Notes under the pieces: generated by a model | What the model saw: only the letters and a program-made list of their open reading frames with translations | The model's database searches: none | What the model was told of the DNA's origin: nothing | Part shown: in pieces, positions 50,571 through 60,007 of the stretch | How the letters are laid out: each line of letters opens with the position of its first letter | Numbering within the stretch: position 1 is the stretch's first letter | Source of the DNA: Ralstonia pickettii | GTDB lineage: Bacteria; Pseudomonadota; Gammaproteobacteria; Burkholderiales; Burkholderiaceae | Direction of reading: 5' to 3' | DNA length: 64,000 nucleotides | Assembly (NCBI RefSeq): GCF_030582395.1 | Contig: NZ_CP104381.1 | Coordinates: 930,001 to 994,000 of the forward strand | Translations under genes and position numbers: made by a program

Positions 50571-51509
50571 ATGAGCGACACCCCATTGCAGCCTCCGCAG
50601 CCAGAATCCGGCGTGCCGGAGGGGTTCCGCTGCGGCATGGTCGCCATTGTCGGGCGACCGAACGTTGGCAAATCCACGCTGATGAACGCCCTGGTGGGCC
50701 AGAAGGTCAGCATCACTTCGCGCAAGGCGCAGACCACGCGCCACCGCATCACGGGCATTCAGACGACCGATGACGCGCAGTTCGTCTTCGTCGATACGCC
50801 GGGCTTCCAGACACGTCACGCCACCGCGCTGAATCGTTCGCTGAACCGCGCCGTCACGTCCACGCTCACGTCGGTGGACGCCGTGTTGTTCGTGGTCGAA
50901 GCCGGCCGCTACGGCCCGGACGACGAAAAGGTGCTTTCGCTGCTGCCGCGCGAGACGCCCGTGATTCTGATCGTCAACAAGGTCGACCGGCTCGATGCGT
51001 ACACGCGCGCCGAGATGGTCGCCGTGTTCCTGCAGGATATGGCGCAGGTGTTTCCGTTTGCAGAAATTGTGCCGATGTCGGCCAAGAACCGCGACGACAT
51101 CGACCGCCTGCTCGGCATCGTGCGCCCGTACCTGCCGGAAGGCGAGCCGATGTACGACCCCGAAGCGCTGACCGATCGCAGCGAGCGCTTCCTGGCCGCC
51201 GAAATCGTTCGCGAGAAGGTCTTCCGTTGGACTGGCGACGAGTTGCCGTATTCCAGCACCGTCATCGTCGACAAATTCGAAACCGAAGGCCGCCTGCGCC
51301 GCGTGTTCGTGACCATCCTGGTCGACCGGGACGCACACAAGGCGATGATCATTGGTGCTAAGGGCGCCAAGCTCAAGCAGATCTCCACCGAAGCCCGCAT
51401 GGACATGGAAAAACTGTTCGACGGCAAGGTGTATCTGGAGGTCTGGATCAAGGTCAAGAGCGGCTGGGCCGACAACGAAGCCGGCCTGCGTGCTTACGGC
51501 TACGAATAA
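50571..51509 (+). CDS. era: GTPase Era
   Basis: 312-residue GTPase that binds the 3' end of 16S rRNA during 30S assembly. The G motifs are GRPNVGKST (residues 28-36), DTPGF and NKVD; the C-terminal KH domain has [12 protein letters not shown]. Length is close to E. coli Era (301). Between rnc and recO, the common proteobacterial order. Confidence 0.97.
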   Translation: MSDTPLQPPQPESGVPEGFRCGMVAIVGRPNVGKSTLMNALVGQKVSITSRKAQTTRHRITGIQTTDDAQFVFVDTPGFQTRHATALNRSLNRAVTSTLTSVDAVLFVVEAGRYGPDDEKVLSLLPRETPVILIVNKVDRLDAYTRAEMVAVFLQDMAQVFPFAEIVPMSAKNRDDIDRLLGIVRPYLPEGEPMYDPEALTDRSERFLAAEIVREKVFRWTGDELPYSSTVIVDKFETEGRLRRVFVTILVDRDAHKAMIIGAKGAKLKQISTEARMDMEKLFDGKVYLEVWIKVKSGWADNEAGLRAYGYE

Positions 51510-51540
51510 CCACTGAGCCGGGCCACTCTACACACGCTCG

Positions 51541-52362
51541 ATGGCGGGACGATCCGATCCGATTCCGGACGAAGCCGCGGAATGGCTGGCCGAAGAAGGC
51601 GTTGCCGGCGCCGCGCCGCGCAAGAGCTTTCCTGCCGGGCGCTCCGAGACGCGTGTTGCTGCGCAGCCAGCGTTTGTGCTGCACAGTTACCCGTATCGGG
51701 AAACCAGCCTCATCATCGATGTCTTCACGCCGGATTACGGGCGCATGGCGCTGGTCGCCAAGGGGGCCAAGCGGCCGCATTCGGCGCTGCGTGCGGTGCT
51801 GCAGACCTTCCAGCCGCTGTCGCTGTCCTGGAGCGGCCGCGGCGATGTGCGCACGCTGACCCGTGCCGAGTGGGTCGGCGGCATGCTGCCGCTGGGCGGG
51901 GAGGGACTGCTGTCCGGGTTCTATCTGAACGAACTGCTCGTCAAGTTTGTCGCCCGCGAAGACGGCCACCCGGTGCTCTTCGCGCATTACGTTGAAACGC
52001 TCAATAAGCTCGCCCATGGCGAACCTGCGGCCTTTACGCTGCGCGCGTTCGAACGTGTGCTTCTCCGTGAGACCGGTTTTGCTGCCCAGCTTGATCGCTG
52101 TATCGACGGCGAACCCGTGCAGGCCGATGCCGAATACGTCTATCACCCTGAGCGAGGCATCCGGCGCACGCTGCCGAGCGATCCATCGTCCTGGCCCATC
52201 TTGCGCGGCCAGACGCTGATAGACATGGAGCGGGACGATTACGGTTCACGCCCGACGACCGCGCAGCAAAGCCGCAGCCTGATGCGTTTCCTGCTGCATT
52301 ATCATTTGCATGGCACGCCGCTTTCGACGCGCCAGATCCTGATCGACTTGCAGAAACTATGA
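51541..52362 (+). CDS. recO: DNA repair protein RecO
   Basis: 273-residue RecO, which helps load RecA on SSB-coated single strands with RecR. It has the N-terminal OB fold ([18 protein letters not shown], beginning near residue 42, after an Ala/Arg/Glu-rich extension), [10 protein letters not shown] and the C-terminal helical domain. The four zinc cysteines of some RecO proteins are absent. It overlaps pdxJ by 4 bp (ATGA). Confidence 0.93.
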   Translation: MAGRSDPIPDEAAEWLAEEGVAGAAPRKSFPAGRSETRVAAQPAFVLHSYPYRETSLIIDVFTPDYGRMALVAKGAKRPHSALRAVLQTFQPLSLSWSGRGDVRTLTRAEWVGGMLPLGGEGLLSGFYLNELLVKFVAREDGHPVLFAHYVETLNKLAHGEPAAFTLRAFERVLLRETGFAAQLDRCIDGEPVQADAEYVYHPERGIRRTLPSDPSSWPILRGQTLIDMERDDYGSRPTTAQQSRSLMRFLLHYHLHGTPLSTRQILIDLQKL

Positions 52363-53150
52363 TCTTTCATGCCTCGCCGGGAATCATCGACCTGGGCATC
52401 AACATCGACCACGTCGCCACGCTGCGCAACGCGCGCGGCACCACTTATCCGGATCCGGTCGCCGCAGCGCTCCTGGCTGAAGAAGCCGGCGCCGATCTCA
52501 TCACCCTGCACCTGCGAGAAGATCGCCGCCACATCAAGGACGCCGATGTGCGCGCTCTGCGGCCGCAGCTGCGCACGCGCATGAACCTGGAGTGCGCCGT
52601 CACGCAGGAGATGCTCGACATCGCGTGCGATATCGGCCCGCAAGACGTCTGCCTCGTGCCCGAGCGTCGTCAGGAAGTGACCACTGAAGGTGGCTTGGAC
52701 GTGGTGGGCGGTTTCGCTAAGGTGCAAGCCGCCTGCAAGCAACTGGCCGACGCAGGCATCCGCGTCTCGCTGTTCATCGATCCGGATGCGGCGCAGATCG
52801 AGGCCGCCGCCGCTGCGGGCGCCCCGGTCATTGAATTGCACACGGGCCGCTACGCCGAAGCGACCGACGATGCCGAGTTGCGCGCCGAACTCGTCCGCAT
52901 CGAAACCGCGGTGGAAGAGGGCATCCGCTGGGGCGTGCGCGTGAACGCAGGTCACGGCCTCCACTACACGAACGTGCAGCCAATCGCGGCCATCGCGGGC
53001 ATTCATGAACTGAATATCGGCCACGCCGTCGTTGCGCATGCGGTATTTGCCGGCTGGCAGAACGCGGTGCGCGAGATGAAAGCGATCATGGTTGCGGCAC
53101 GGCTGTCTTCCACCACGCCGGCGGCCGCACATCCGGGCATGCCGGTATGA
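52359..53150 (+). CDS. pdxJ: Pyridoxine 5'-phosphate synthase
   Basis: 263-residue TIM-barrel enzyme that forms pyridoxine phosphate from deoxyxylulose phosphate and an amino-acetone phosphate. The start [16 protein letters not shown], the phosphate-binding [10 protein letters not shown] and the C-terminal [13 protein letters not shown] are family-typical. It is joined to recO and acpS by ATGA overlaps. Confidence 0.97.
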   Translation: MIFHASPGIIDLGINIDHVATLRNARGTTYPDPVAAALLAEEAGADLITLHLREDRRHIKDADVRALRPQLRTRMNLECAVTQEMLDIACDIGPQDVCLVPERRQEVTTEGGLDVVGGFAKVQAACKQLADAGIRVSLFIDPDAAQIEAAAAAGAPVIELHTGRYAEATDDAELRAELVRIETAVEEGIRWGVRVNAGHGLHYTNVQPIAAIAGIHELNIGHAVVAHAVFAGWQNAVREMKAIMVAARLSSTTPAAAHPGMPV

Positions 53151-53590
53151 ACGAACAGGCTGCATCCGCCTCGGTGTCTGGCGCGATTTATGGCATCGGC
53201 ACCGACATCATCCAGATCGAGCGCGTTGAAGGCGTGATGCAGCGGACCAACGGCCGTTTCGCCGAAAAGGTGCTGGGCCCCGATGAGCTGCGTGTCTACC
53301 ATGCCCGCAAGGCTCGCTCGGAGCGGCGGGGCCTTGCGTTTCTTGCCACCCGCTTTGCCGCCAAGGAAGCCGTGTCCAAGGCCATCGGCCTGGGCATGCG
53401 GTGGCCGATGACATGGCGTGCGGTACAGACGCTCAATCTGCCCTCCGGCCAACCGGTGGTGCGCTATAGCGGCGAACTGGCCGACTGGATTGCGCAGCAC
53501 GGCCTTCATATCCAGATCAGTGTGACGGACGAGCGCGACTATGCAGTCGCATTCGCCGTCGCCGAGTTGCAAACGAAATCCTCCGCATGA
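53147..53590 (+). CDS. acpS: Holo-ACP synthase
   Basis: 147-residue phosphopantetheinyl transferase that activates the acyl carrier protein (acpP at 39917-40156). Magnesium and substrate motifs are [12 protein letters not shown] (near residues 16-27) and [14 protein letters not shown]. It has about 15 more N-terminal residues than E. coli AcpS. ATGA overlaps with pdxJ and nagZ indicate a single transcript. Confidence 0.96.
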   Translation: MNEQAASASVSGAIYGIGTDIIQIERVEGVMQRTNGRFAEKVLGPDELRVYHARKARSERRGLAFLATRFAAKEAVSKAIGLGMRWPMTWRAVQTLNLPSGQPVVRYSGELADWIAQHGLHIQISVTDERDYAVAFAVAELQTKSSA

Positions 53591-54636
53591 CTCCAACCAA
53601 GAAGCAGAAGCACCCCGGCCCGATCGTTCTGGATGTCGCCGGCCTGGAACTCGGCCCCGACGATGTTCGGCGCATTGCCCATCCGTTGACGGGCGGCGTG
53701 ATCCTGTTTGCGCGCAACTTTGAATCGCGCGCGCAGTTGACGGCGCTCACGCAGGCCATTCGCGCGATTCGGAGCGACGTGCTGATTTGCATCGACCACG
53801 AAGGCGGTCGCGTGCAGCGCGCCAAGACCGACGGTTTCACGCATCTGCCCGCCATGGGCGCGCTGGGCAAGCTCTGGGACACCGATGTGCTAGCCGCCAC
53901 GCGCGCTGCCACCGCCTGCGGCTACGTACTGGCCGCAGAACTGCGCGCGTGCGATATCGACCTCAGCTTCACGCCCGTGCTCGATCTCGACTACGGCAGC
54001 AGCAGCGTGATCGGCGATCGCGCGTTCCATCGCGACCCTCGCGTGGTCACGATGCTAGCCAACCACTTGACGCTGGGCCTGCGCCTGGCCGGCATGTCCA
54101 ACTGTGGCAAGCATTTCCCCGGTCACGGCTACGTCCAAGCGGATTCGCACGTCGCCGTGCCGGTGGACGAGCGTCCGCTGGAGGCCATCCTCGCCGACGA
54201 CGCGCAGCCTTACGGCTGGATGGGCATCGGCCTGCAATCCGTGATGCCGGCCCACGTGATTTATTCAGCGGTCGATCCGAACCCGGCCGGCTTCTCTCGC
54301 TTCTGGCTGCAGGACATGCTGCGCGCGCATTTCAACTTTGACGGCGTGATTTTCAGCGATGACCTGAGCATGGAAGGCGCGAGCGTTGCAGGCACGGTCG
54401 TTGACGGTGCGCGAGCAGCGCTCACGGCGGGCTGCGACATGGTCTTGATCTGCAATGCGCCGGATAAAGCCGACCAACTGCTCGGCGAGCTTGATGTGCC
54501 GATGGGCAAGGCGTCGCAGCGGCGCGTGCGTCGGCTGTTTGGTGGTCGCGCCGTAAAGGACTGGGCAAAGCTGCAGCAACAATCGGCTTACAAGCAGGCG
54601 CTGCGCACATTGCGCGAGGCGAAGCTCATCAAGTAA
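53587..54636 (+). CDS. nagZ: Beta-N-acetylhexosaminidase (peptidoglycan recycling)
   Basis: 349-residue glycoside hydrolase family 3 enzyme that removes N-acetylglucosamine from recycled muropeptides in the cytoplasm. The loop with catalytic His/Asp is [14 protein letters not shown], and the nucleophile Asp is in [21 protein letters not shown] is the conserved substrate loop. Length equals E. coli NagZ (341). Last gene of the long plus-strand run, ending at a bidirectional terminator. Confidence 0.95.
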   Translation: MTPTKKQKHPGPIVLDVAGLELGPDDVRRIAHPLTGGVILFARNFESRAQLTALTQAIRAIRSDVLICIDHEGGRVQRAKTDGFTHLPAMGALGKLWDTDVLAATRAATACGYVLAAELRACDIDLSFTPVLDLDYGSSSVIGDRAFHRDPRVVTMLANHLTLGLRLAGMSNCGKHFPGHGYVQADSHVAVPVDERPLEAILADDAQPYGWMGIGLQSVMPAHVIYSAVDPNPAGFSRFWLQDMLRAHFNFDGVIFSDDLSMEGASVAGTVVDGARAALTAGCDMVLICNAPDKADQLLGELDVPMGKASQRRVRRLFGGRAVKDWAKLQQQSAYKQALRTLREAKLIK

Positions 54637-54665
54637 CGTCGGAACCCCAAGAAGACTGCTGGAAA

Positions 54666-54697
54666 AAAGAAAAGGCTCCCGAGGGAGCCTTTCTTCT
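54666..54697. terminator. Bidirectional terminator between nagZ and efp
   Basis: AAAGGCTCCC-GA-GGGAGCCTTT (54671-54692) with A-rich left and T-rich right flanks; the convergent genes nagZ and efp both end at it. Confidence 0.88.
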
Positions 54698-54712
54698 TGC
54701 CGAGACGCCAGC

Positions 54713-55288
54713 TTACTTGGCGCGGCTACGGTACTCGTCGGTACGCGTATCGATTTCGATCTTCTCGCCGATGTTGCAGAACAGCGGCACCATGATCACG
54801 AATTCTTCGTTGTCGTTGATGCGAGCTGCCTTCAGCACCTTACCCGATGACGTGTCGCCCTTGACGGCCGGCTCGGTGTAGACAATTTCGCGGACAACCG
54901 TGGTCGGCAGTTCCACCGAGATGGCGTTCTCGTTGTAGAACGTCACTTCGACCTTCATGCCGTCTTGCAGGTAGTTCAGCGCGCTGCCCATGGCGGCGGG
55001 CTCAACGTTGTACTGTTCGTACGTGACCGGGTCCATGAACACGTACATCGAGCCGTCGAAGTAGGAGTACTCGGCTTCCTTCTTCTCCAGGATGACTTGG
55101 TCCATCTTGTCGTCGGCGTTGAACACCGACTCGCCGCCTGCGCCCGTCAGCAGGTTCTTGTACTTCATCTTGACGACGGCGCCCGAACGGCCCGAACGGC
55201 TGTACTCGGTCTTGAGCACGACCATTGCGTCGTTGCCGATCATGAACACGTTGCCAGCGCGGAGTTCTTGCGCGATTTTCAAAGCCAT
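54713..55288 (-). CDS. efp: Elongation factor P (arginine-type)
   Basis: 191-residue EF-P that relieves ribosome stalling at proline runs. The tip of domain I reads YSRSGRSG, so the modified residue is Arg34 (equal to Arg32 in Pseudomonas), not lysine. This is the form activated by rhamnosylation by EarP, which is encoded just upstream at 55405-56598. The three beta-barrel domains and the C-terminal [16 protein letters not shown] are standard. It starts 116 bp after earP on the same strand. Confidence 0.96.
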   Translation of the reverse strand: MALKIAQELRAGNVFMIGNDAMVVLKTEYSRSGRSGAVVKMKYKNLLTGAGGESVFNADDKMDQVILEKKEAEYSYFDGSMYVFMDPVTYEQYNVEPAAMGSALNYLQDGMKVEVTFYNENAISVELPTTVVREIVYTEPAVKGDTSSGKVLKAARINDNEEFVIMVPLFCNIGEKIEIDTRTDEYRSRAK

Positions 55289-55404
55289 TTCACATTTCCT
55301 GAGAGTAAGAGGGTTCGATGCGCGCCAAGCAACGAAGCACCGCGCGATACCCTCCGGGCCGCGCGAACCAGGTCAGAGCCGGGGGTCGCATACAGATGAG
55401 CCCG

Positions 55405-56598
55405 CTATTTTACCTGTTTTTCGCAAAATGCCACCAAATTCGCGGCGAGATCGCCCAGTTGCATCAAGCTTTGCTCCCACGTGACCGCTCGTGCGCGCAG
55501 GCGAGGCACCGTAGCCGAAAACTGGTTCCAGTCGAGTGACGCCGGCGCACCATTCCAGGCGTGCCAGAAGGCAACCAGCGCGCTAGCGTCGGCCGCTTCC
55601 AGCGCCGGGGTATAGCGGGCCAGAAAGGCGTCCAGCTTCGTAAGGTGCACGTCGTCGCTTTGGGGGTAGATGTGCCAGACAAAGGGCTTTAGTGCCCATT
55701 GGGCGCGCACAAACGAGTCTTCCCCTCGTACGAAATTGATGTCGCACGCCCAGAGCAGCGCGTCGTAATGCTCCTGCGGCACAAACGGCACAACGGCCAC
55801 GCTGACGTTGCCGCGCTTCCACCGGGCGCCTGTGCGGGCGCCACCGGCGTCGCCAAAGAGGCCGGCGATCTGCTGTGCCGCCAATCCTTCGGGGACCAGG
55901 CAGACCACCGGCTGGAACGATGCTTCCCATTGGGCGACGAGCGTCGGCAGCGCCGGGTTGGCGTAGGCGAACAGGCTCACGCGCAGGGCGTCGGGGTTAT
56001 CGCGCATCAGATCGTCGACGCCGAGGCGGTGCCACAGAGCCTGATGGGCAGCCGGGCTTGCCTCGAACGTCTTGCGTTGTGCGCCAAGGTGCGCTTCCCG
56101 CAGTAAGCCGCCGGTATTGCGGGCAAAACCGGGAAAGAAGAAGTGCTTGATGAGCGGCAGCCGTACGTGTGGGGATTGCATCGCGTGGTGTTCTGCCACC
56201 CAATTTTCTGCGCTGAGGTATTCCAGATTGATCCACACGGGCGCCGATCCCTGGGATGCCCGCTCGGCCATGAGCGTCAGCATGGGCTCCGGGACGGCGC
56301 ACGCGAAGGCGCCGATCACCACGTCGTGCAGCGTCGGGTGAGCGTCCGCTGCGAGTAGGTTGGCGACCTGCGCGTCGTCAGCCCAGTGGCGAATATCCAC
56401 GCCCGAGACGCGCTGGGCATCGGCCTTTGCGTCGACAGCAGGGCAGATTTTCTCGAACGAGCGGAGATCGTCTACCCACAGGCGGACCGTGTGGCCGTGC
56501 TCCTGTGCAAGCTGGCGAGCCAGGCGCCAGCAGACGCCAATATCGCCGTAGTTGTCGACGACGCGGCAGAAGAGATCCCAGGATGTGATGGTGCGCAT
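55405..56598 (-). CDS. earP: EF-P arginine rhamnosyltransferase EarP
   Basis: 397-residue glycosyltransferase (formerly DUF2331) that transfers rhamnose from dTDP-rhamnose to the tip arginine of EF-P. The start motif DLFCRVVDNYGDIGVCWRLA is present with Asp15 and Asp19, equal to the essential aspartates of the Pseudomonas enzyme, and the C-terminal nucleotide-sugar site reads RGEDSFVRAQWALKPFVWH. The ATG at 56598 is preferred over a frame open to 56748, since this motif normally starts the protein. Divergent from uvrC, upstream of efp. Confidence 0.94.
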   Translation of the reverse strand: MRTITSWDLFCRVVDNYGDIGVCWRLARQLAQEHGHTVRLWVDDLRSFEKICPAVDAKADAQRVSGVDIRHWADDAQVANLLAADAHPTLHDVVIGAFACAVPEPMLTLMAERASQGSAPVWINLEYLSAENWVAEHHAMQSPHVRLPLIKHFFFPGFARNTGGLLREAHLGAQRKTFEASPAAHQALWHRLGVDDLMRDNPDALRVSLFAYANPALPTLVAQWEASFQPVVCLVPEGLAAQQIAGLFGDAGGARTGARWKRGNVSVAVVPFVPQEHYDALLWACDINFVRGEDSFVRAQWALKPFVWHIYPQSDDVHLTKLDAFLARYTPALEAADASALVAFWHAWNGAPASLDWNQFSATVPRLRARAVTWEQSLMQLGDLAANLVAFCEKQVK

Positions 56599-56689
56599 GC
56601 AGGACGGTGGGGCGGGCAGCAAAGAGGATGGGCCGACATTGTAGTCGGCAGCTTGTTCTACACTGACGGCCTCAGATTCAGCGAACGCC

Positions 56690-58663
56690 ATGTCGTCCGA
56701 CCCCAAGCAACCCCAGTCCCCTGAGACGCCCGAGAGCGTCGAGGCCAACGCGCCCGCAAACGTGCCTGAATTCGACGCGAAAGCGCATATCGCGCGCTTG
56801 CCGAACCTGCCGGGCGTGTATCGCTATTTTGATGTGCAGGGCAATGTGCTCTACGTGGGCAAGGCACGCGACCTCAAGAAGCGCGTGTCGAGCTACTTCA
56901 ACAAGACGCTGCTCTCGCCGCGCATCGCGATGATGGTGGCGAAGATCGCGCGCATCGACACCACGGTCGTGCGCAGCGAAGCAGAAGCGCTGCTGCTCGA
57001 GAATAATCTCATCAAGGCCCTGGCGCCGCGCTATAACATTCTGTTTCGCGACGACAAGTCGTATCCATATCTAAAGCTCACGCAGCACGCGTATCCGCGC
57101 ATGGCGTATTACCGTGGCGCAACCGACCGCAGGCATCAATACTTCGGCCCATTCCCGAGTGCGCATGCCGTGCGCGAGAGCATGCAGATCCTGCAGAAGG
57201 TGTTCCGGCTCCGTACGTGCGAAGACACGGTCTTCAACAACCGCACGCGGCCGTGCCTGCTGCACCAGATCCATCGTTGCAGCGGCCCATGCGTCCAGGC
57301 CATCAGCGCAGAGGACTACGCACGCGATGTCGCCAACGCGGCCAGTTTCCTGCAGGGCCGGCAAGACGAGGTGATGCAGACGCTGCAGGACAAGATGCAG
57401 CGCTACGCCGAATCGCTGGCGTTCGAGCAGGCTGCCATCGTGCGGGACCAGATCGGCGCGTTGTCGACGGTGCTCAAGCAGCAGTCGGTGGAAGAGGTCG
57501 GCCACGCCAGTGACATCGATATCCTGGCTGTTGCCATCAAGGGCGGCCACGCCTGCGTGAACCTGGCGATGGTGCGCGGCGGGCGTCATCTCGGTGACAA
57601 AGCTTACTTTCCCACGCACGTGGAAGAGGGCGCCGCCATTGTCGGTGTGGATGTCGAAGCCGATAGCGTGTCGGCTGCAGAAACATCGCGCGATGCCGAA
57701 CGCATGGCCAGCGACATCCTCGAAGCCTTCGTTGCGCAGCACTATCTCGATCAGTTCGTGCCGCCGGTGCTGGTGGTCAGTCATCCGATTCTCGCGACCG
57801 AGCTGATCGATGCGTTGGCCGAGCAGGCCGGGCGTCGCATCTCGGTCGTGCGTCAGCCCCAGGGTGGGCGTCGCGCGTGGCTCGAGATGGCGGAGAAGGG
57901 CGCCGAACTCTCGCTGATGCGTCGGCTTTCCGAGCAAGGCAGCCAGCAGGCCCGCACGCGCGCACTGGCCGAGACCATCGGTATCGACCTGGAAGACCTT
58001 GCCGCGCTGCGCGTCGAGTGCTTCGACATCAGTCACACCGCCGGCGAAGCCACGCAGGCCTCGTGCGTGGTCTTTCACAGCCACGCCATGCAAAACAGCG
58101 AATACCGCCGCTACAACATCCAGGACATCACCCCCGGCGACGATTACGCGGCCATGCGGCAAGTCCTCACGCGCCGCTACCAGAAGATCGTCGAGCAGGC
58201 TGGCGAAGACACCCCGAACATGCCGACCATCGTGCTGATCGACGGTGGCAAGGGGCAGGTGGAAGTTGCGCGACAGGTCTTTGAGGAGCTGGGGCTCGAT
58301 ATTGGATTGCTCGTCGGTGTGGCCAAGGGCGAAGGTCGCAAAGTCGGCCTCGAAACGCTGGTTTTCGCCGATGGCCGTCCGTCACTGGAGCTGGGTCAGG
58401 GCAGCGCTGCGCTGATGCTTGTGGCGCAGATTCGCGATGAGGCGCACCGCTTTGCCATCACAGGGATGCGCGCCAAGCGGGCCAAGGCGCGCAACACGTC
58501 GCGGCTGGAAGAGATCGAAGGCATCGGCGCCAAGCGCCGGCAGCGGTTGCTCGCGCGCTTCGGCGGATTGCGCGGCGTGATCGCCGCGAGCGTCGATGAA
58601 CTCGCCACGGTGGAGGGCATCTCGCAGACCCTGGCCGAAGAAATCTACCGTCAGCTGCATTGA
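56690..58663 (+). CDS. uvrC: Excinuclease ABC subunit C
   Basis: 657-residue nuclease that makes both incisions in nucleotide excision repair. The GIY-YIG domain (LPGVYRYF ... [14 protein letters not shown], about 36-65), the UVR motif (about 225-260), the RNase H-like domain ([19 protein letters not shown]) and a C-terminal helix-hairpin-helix pair ([16 protein letters not shown], then [13 protein letters not shown]) are all in order. About 30 residues precede the first domain, more than in E. coli (610 total). Confidence 0.96.
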   Translation: MSSDPKQPQSPETPESVEANAPANVPEFDAKAHIARLPNLPGVYRYFDVQGNVLYVGKARDLKKRVSSYFNKTLLSPRIAMMVAKIARIDTTVVRSEAEALLLENNLIKALAPRYNILFRDDKSYPYLKLTQHAYPRMAYYRGATDRRHQYFGPFPSAHAVRESMQILQKVFRLRTCEDTVFNNRTRPCLLHQIHRCSGPCVQAISAEDYARDVANAASFLQGRQDEVMQTLQDKMQRYAESLAFEQAAIVRDQIGALSTVLKQQSVEEVGHASDIDILAVAIKGGHACVNLAMVRGGRHLGDKAYFPTHVEEGAAIVGVDVEADSVSAAETSRDAERMASDILEAFVAQHYLDQFVPPVLVVSHPILATELIDALAEQAGRRISVVRQPQGGRRAWLEMAEKGAELSLMRRLSEQGSQQARTRALAETIGIDLEDLAALRVECFDISHTAGEATQASCVVFHSHAMQNSEYRRYNIQDITPGDDYAAMRQVLTRRYQKIVEQAGEDTPNMPTIVLIDGGKGQVEVARQVFEELGLDIGLLVGVAKGEGRKVGLETLVFADGRPSLELGQGSAALMLVAQIRDEAHRFAITGMRAKRAKARNTSRLEEIEGIGAKRRQRLLARFGGLRGVIAASVDELATVEGISQTLAEEIYRQLH

Positions 58664-58730
58664 TCGGCGACAATGCCCCATCGTGCCGCGTTGGTTTCAG
58701 CTCGCGCGGCGGTTGTCCTCTCGATTTGCC

Positions 58731-59306
58731 ATGCCTTTCAACTTCCCGATCCTCCTGACCTGGTTGCGTGTGGCCATGATCCCGCTGGTGGTGGGCGTGT
58801 TCTACGTGCCGGACACTTGGATGGCACTGCCCGCCAAAAATCTGACGGCCGCGGTGTTTTTCATCGTTGCAAGCCTCACCGATTGGTTCGACGGTTTCCT
58901 CGCCCGCCGCTGGAACCAAACCTCCTCCTTCGGCGCCTTCCTCGATCCGGTCGCCGACAAGCTGATGGTCGCCGCCGCGCTGCTGGTGCTGCTGTCATTG
59001 GGCCGTGTTTCCGACGTCGTCGCGCTCGTCATCATTGGCCGCGAGATCACCATCTCCGCCCTGCGTGAGTGGATGGCGCAGATTGGCGCGTCGAAGAGCG
59101 TGGCCGTCAACTTCCTCGGCAAGCTGAAGACGACCTTCCAAATGATCGCGATTCCGCTGCTGCTGTTCGAGGGCCGCCTGTTCGGCATGATCGATGCGCA
59201 GGTGTGGGGTACGTGGCTGATTTACGTGGCGGCGGTGCTCACGCTGTGGTCGATGGCGTACTACATGAAGCTCGCCTGGCCGCAGATTCGCGAGCGCGCA
59301 AAATGA
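58731..59306 (+). CDS. pgsA: CDP-diacylglycerol-glycerol-3-phosphate 3-phosphatidyltransferase
   Basis: 191-residue inner-membrane enzyme of phosphatidylglycerol synthesis. The CDP-alcohol phosphotransferase signature is TDWFDGFLARRW ... FLDPVADK, with the aspartates DG-x3-AR-x8-G-x3-D-x3-D. Several membrane segments follow. The ATG at 58731 (MPFNFPILLTWLRV) is chosen; the frame opens to 58596 inside uvrC. Order uvrC-pgsA-tRNA-Gly is the common proteobacterial one. Confidence 0.95.
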   Translation: MPFNFPILLTWLRVAMIPLVVGVFYVPDTWMALPAKNLTAAVFFIVASLTDWFDGFLARRWNQTSSFGAFLDPVADKLMVAAALLVLLSLGRVSDVVALVIIGREITISALREWMAQIGASKSVAVNFLGKLKTTFQMIAIPLLLFEGRLFGMIDAQVWGTWLIYVAAVLTLWSMAYYMKLAWPQIRERAK

Positions 59307-59333
59307 GCCTTTAAAAACTCTTGCGCAAAAGTG

Positions 59334-59363
59334 TTGACGAGGGCGACTCTTTTTTGCCATAAT
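59334..59363 (+). promoter_or_regulatory. Promoter of the tRNA operon
   Basis: TTGACG (59334-59339), an 18-bp spacer and CATAAT (59358-59363), each one base off consensus. The first tRNA starts 78 bp downstream. Confidence 0.75.
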
Positions 59364-59441
59364 CTCGTTCTCGCGTTGCAGTGATGTGACGCAAACGGTC
59401 TAGCAGCACAAAGGTTGTACGGCAGTGCTGGTAGCCAAAAT

Positions 59442-59517
59442 GCGGGAATAGCTCAGTTGGTAGAGCGCAACCTTGCCAAGGTTGAGGTCGCGAGTTCGAG
59501 CCTCGTTTCCCGCTCCA
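59442..59517 (+). tRNA. tRNA-Gly (anticodon GCC), copy 1
   Basis: 76 bases with the 3' CCA encoded. GCGGGAA pairs with TTCCCGC; D arm GCTC-AGTTGGTA-GAGC; anticodon arm CAACCTTGCCAAGGTTG with anticodon GCC; T arm with GTTCGAG. Identical to copy 2. Confidence 0.97.
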
Positions 59518-59571
59518 GTTTTGAAATATGTGGCCGTGTTGATGTGTAGGCATGGCGGCATAACCGGTTAC

Positions 59572-59647
59572 GCGGGAATAGCTCAGTTGGTAGAGCGCAA
59601 CCTTGCCAAGGTTGAGGTCGCGAGTTCGAGCCTCGTTTCCCGCTCCA
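59572..59647 (+). tRNA. tRNA-Gly (anticodon GCC), copy 2
   Basis: 76 bases, identical to the copy at 59442-59517 including CCA; the 54-bp spacer before it has no feature that I recognise. Part of the same transcript as tRNA-Cys. Confidence 0.97.
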
Positions 59648-59740
59648 ATCCCGAAGGGAAGCCTTGCTTCCCTTTTTCTTTATCGGCACGGCAAAACACG
59701 CGGTTCTTCACGAATTGCTACAATGCGGTGCAGAACCCCT

Positions 59741-59814
59741 GGCGGGGTAGCAAAGTGGTTATGCAGCGGCCTGCAAAGCCGTCTACGCCGGTTCGATTCC
59801 GGCCTCCGCCTCCA
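59741..59814 (+). tRNA. tRNA-Cys (anticodon GCA)
   Basis: 74 bases with CCA. GGCGGGG pairs with CTCCGCC-type acceptor (one G-T), the anticodon loop is CTGCAAA, and the T loop is GTTCGATTC. It lies directly before the integrase region and its 3' end is a candidate attachment site for the island. Confidence 0.96.
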
Positions 59815-59818
59815 TTCT

Positions 59819-59845
59819 AAAGCCCTGATTTATCAGGGCTTTTTT
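59819..59845 (+). terminator. Terminator of the tRNA operon
   Basis: AGCCCTGA-TTTA-TCAGGGCT (59821-59840) followed by five T residues, 7 bp after tRNA-Cys. It separates the tRNA operon from the integrase. Confidence 0.88.
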
Positions 59846-59877
59846 CATTTTCGGCCCCCTCAGCGCAGAGGCGCAAA

Positions 59878-59907
59878 AGTCGCCTAGAGTCGCCTAAAGT
59901 GGCCTAC
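59878..59907. repeat. Three tandem 10-bp direct repeats upstream of the integrase
   Basis: AGTCGCCTAG, AGTCGCCTAA and AGTGGCCTAC follow one another without gaps. They sit between tRNA-Cys and the integrase gene, the usual place for the arm-type sites to which the N-terminal domain of a tyrosine integrase binds. Next to them is an 8-bp inverted repeat (GTCACCCG-ACTC-CGGGTGAC, 59908-59927). Confidence 0.7.
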
Positions 59908-59927
59908 GTCACCCGACTCCGGGTGAC
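59908..59927. repeat. 8-bp inverted repeat upstream of the integrase
   Basis: GTCACCCG-ACTC-CGGGTGAC, a perfect hairpin without a T tract. It may be a recombination-associated or regulatory site of the integrase; function unknown. Confidence 0.5.
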
Positions 59928-60007
59928 CGGAACCCCCTAAAATAGTCGTGTTGTGTGTAGACGCGAACGATGTGTGAGGACGCGAGTGTGTCCTCGTGGG
60001 GGAAATC

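Noticed and set aside
59878..59907. A CRISPR array
   Set aside because: The repeats are only 10 bp, lack spacers and have no cas genes nearby; integrase arm sites explain them better.
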